DNA from: an uncultured Bacteroidaceae bacterium
GTDB lineage: Bacteria; Bacteroidota; Bacteroidia; Bacteroidales; Bacteroidaceae
Length of the DNA stretch: 64,000 nucleotides
Reading direction: 5' to 3'
Assembly: GCA_944320965.1 (NCBI GenBank)
Contig: CALUJO010000007.1
Location: 21,164 to 85,163, forward strand
The notes under the pieces were generated by a model. That model did no database searches and had not been told where the DNA came from. It saw only the letters and a program-made list of their open reading frames with translations. Each line of letters begins with the position of its first letter. Position 1 is the stretch's first letter. A program made the translations under genes and the position numbers. Below are positions 63,978-64,000 of the stretch, in pieces.

Positions 63978-64000
63978 GGCAGCTACCTACTCTCCCGCTT
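63978..64000 (-). rRNA. 5S ribosomal RNA, 3' end only
   Basis: The reverse complement of the last 23 bases reads AAGCGGGAGAGTAGGTAGCTGCC in two halves (AAGCGGGAGAGT and AGGTAGCTGCC), the typical 3' end of Bacteroidota 5S rRNA. The remainder lies beyond the window. A terminator follows on the minus strand, so an rRNA operon ends here. Confidence 0.85.

Overview
The window looks like chromosome of a Bacteroidota bacterium, most likely Bacteroidales. It is AT-rich. Promoters fit the Bacteroides pattern (TTTG, about 19 bases, TAnnTTTG). Shine-Dalgarno sites are weak. Typical families are present: TonB receptors with carboxypeptidase-like N-terminal domains, a TamL-type lipoprotein TamA, YidE/AspT transporters, and a sulfatase that needs Ser-to-formylglycine maturation. 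Two large proteins end in type IX secretion (T9SS) sorting domains, which favours a T9SS-bearing lineage such as Prevotellaceae or a relative over a typical Bacteroides. The last 23 bases are the 3' end of a 5S rRNA gene, so an rRNA operon borders the window.

Layout. 0.2-6.9 kb: a PhoR/PhoB-like two-component system divergent from a porin-pstS-pstC-pstA-pstB phosphate uptake operon (no phoU). 7.2-8.9 kb: thioesterase and iron alcohol dehydrogenase. 9-13.7 kb, minus strand: pdxB, a lytic transglycosylase, an AlbA_2 protein, an HpaII-type nuclease homologue without methylase, and an AraC regulator. 13.8-18.7 kb: a lipoprotein sulfatase, then a metal-related group (secreted HMA protein, TonB receptor, Cys-rich small protein). 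18.8-27.6 kb: a 2300-residue sortilin-like/LamG T9SS protein and an NPCBM T9SS partner. 28-31.3 kb: pheT and a YebC-family gene. 31.4-40.5 kb: an outer-membrane protein, a sugar nucleotidyltransferase, and the tamL/tamB envelope pair. 40.8-47.5 kb: a C1 peptidase, an XRE regulator, rnhB, a GNAT protein, a transaldolase-like aldolase and a YidE transporter. 57.8-63.9 kb: ahcY, a YfhO membrane protein and umuDC.

The most interesting locus is 47.7-57.7 kb on the minus strand. It reads as an unusual RiPP (lasso-peptide-like) gene cluster. In order it holds a 58-codon precursor-like peptide gene, a TonB receptor, an HPr-kinase-like kinase, a flippase, an asparagine-synthetase-like cyclase, a PqqD-type recognition element, a small S26-type peptidase with a Ser-His arrangement, a nucleotidyltransferase and an ABC exporter. 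This set parallels the paeninodin/pseudomycoidin kind of lasso cluster (A, C, B1, kinase, nucleotidyltransferase, ABC). The usual B2 leader protease is missing; an S26 peptidase may stand in for it. The TonB receptor and flippase are additions not expected in Gram-positive clusters.

The intergenic DNA holds two families of degenerate 21- and 22-base tandem repeats, several strong terminators and two small-RNA candidates (27.8 kb plus strand, 42.1 kb minus strand).
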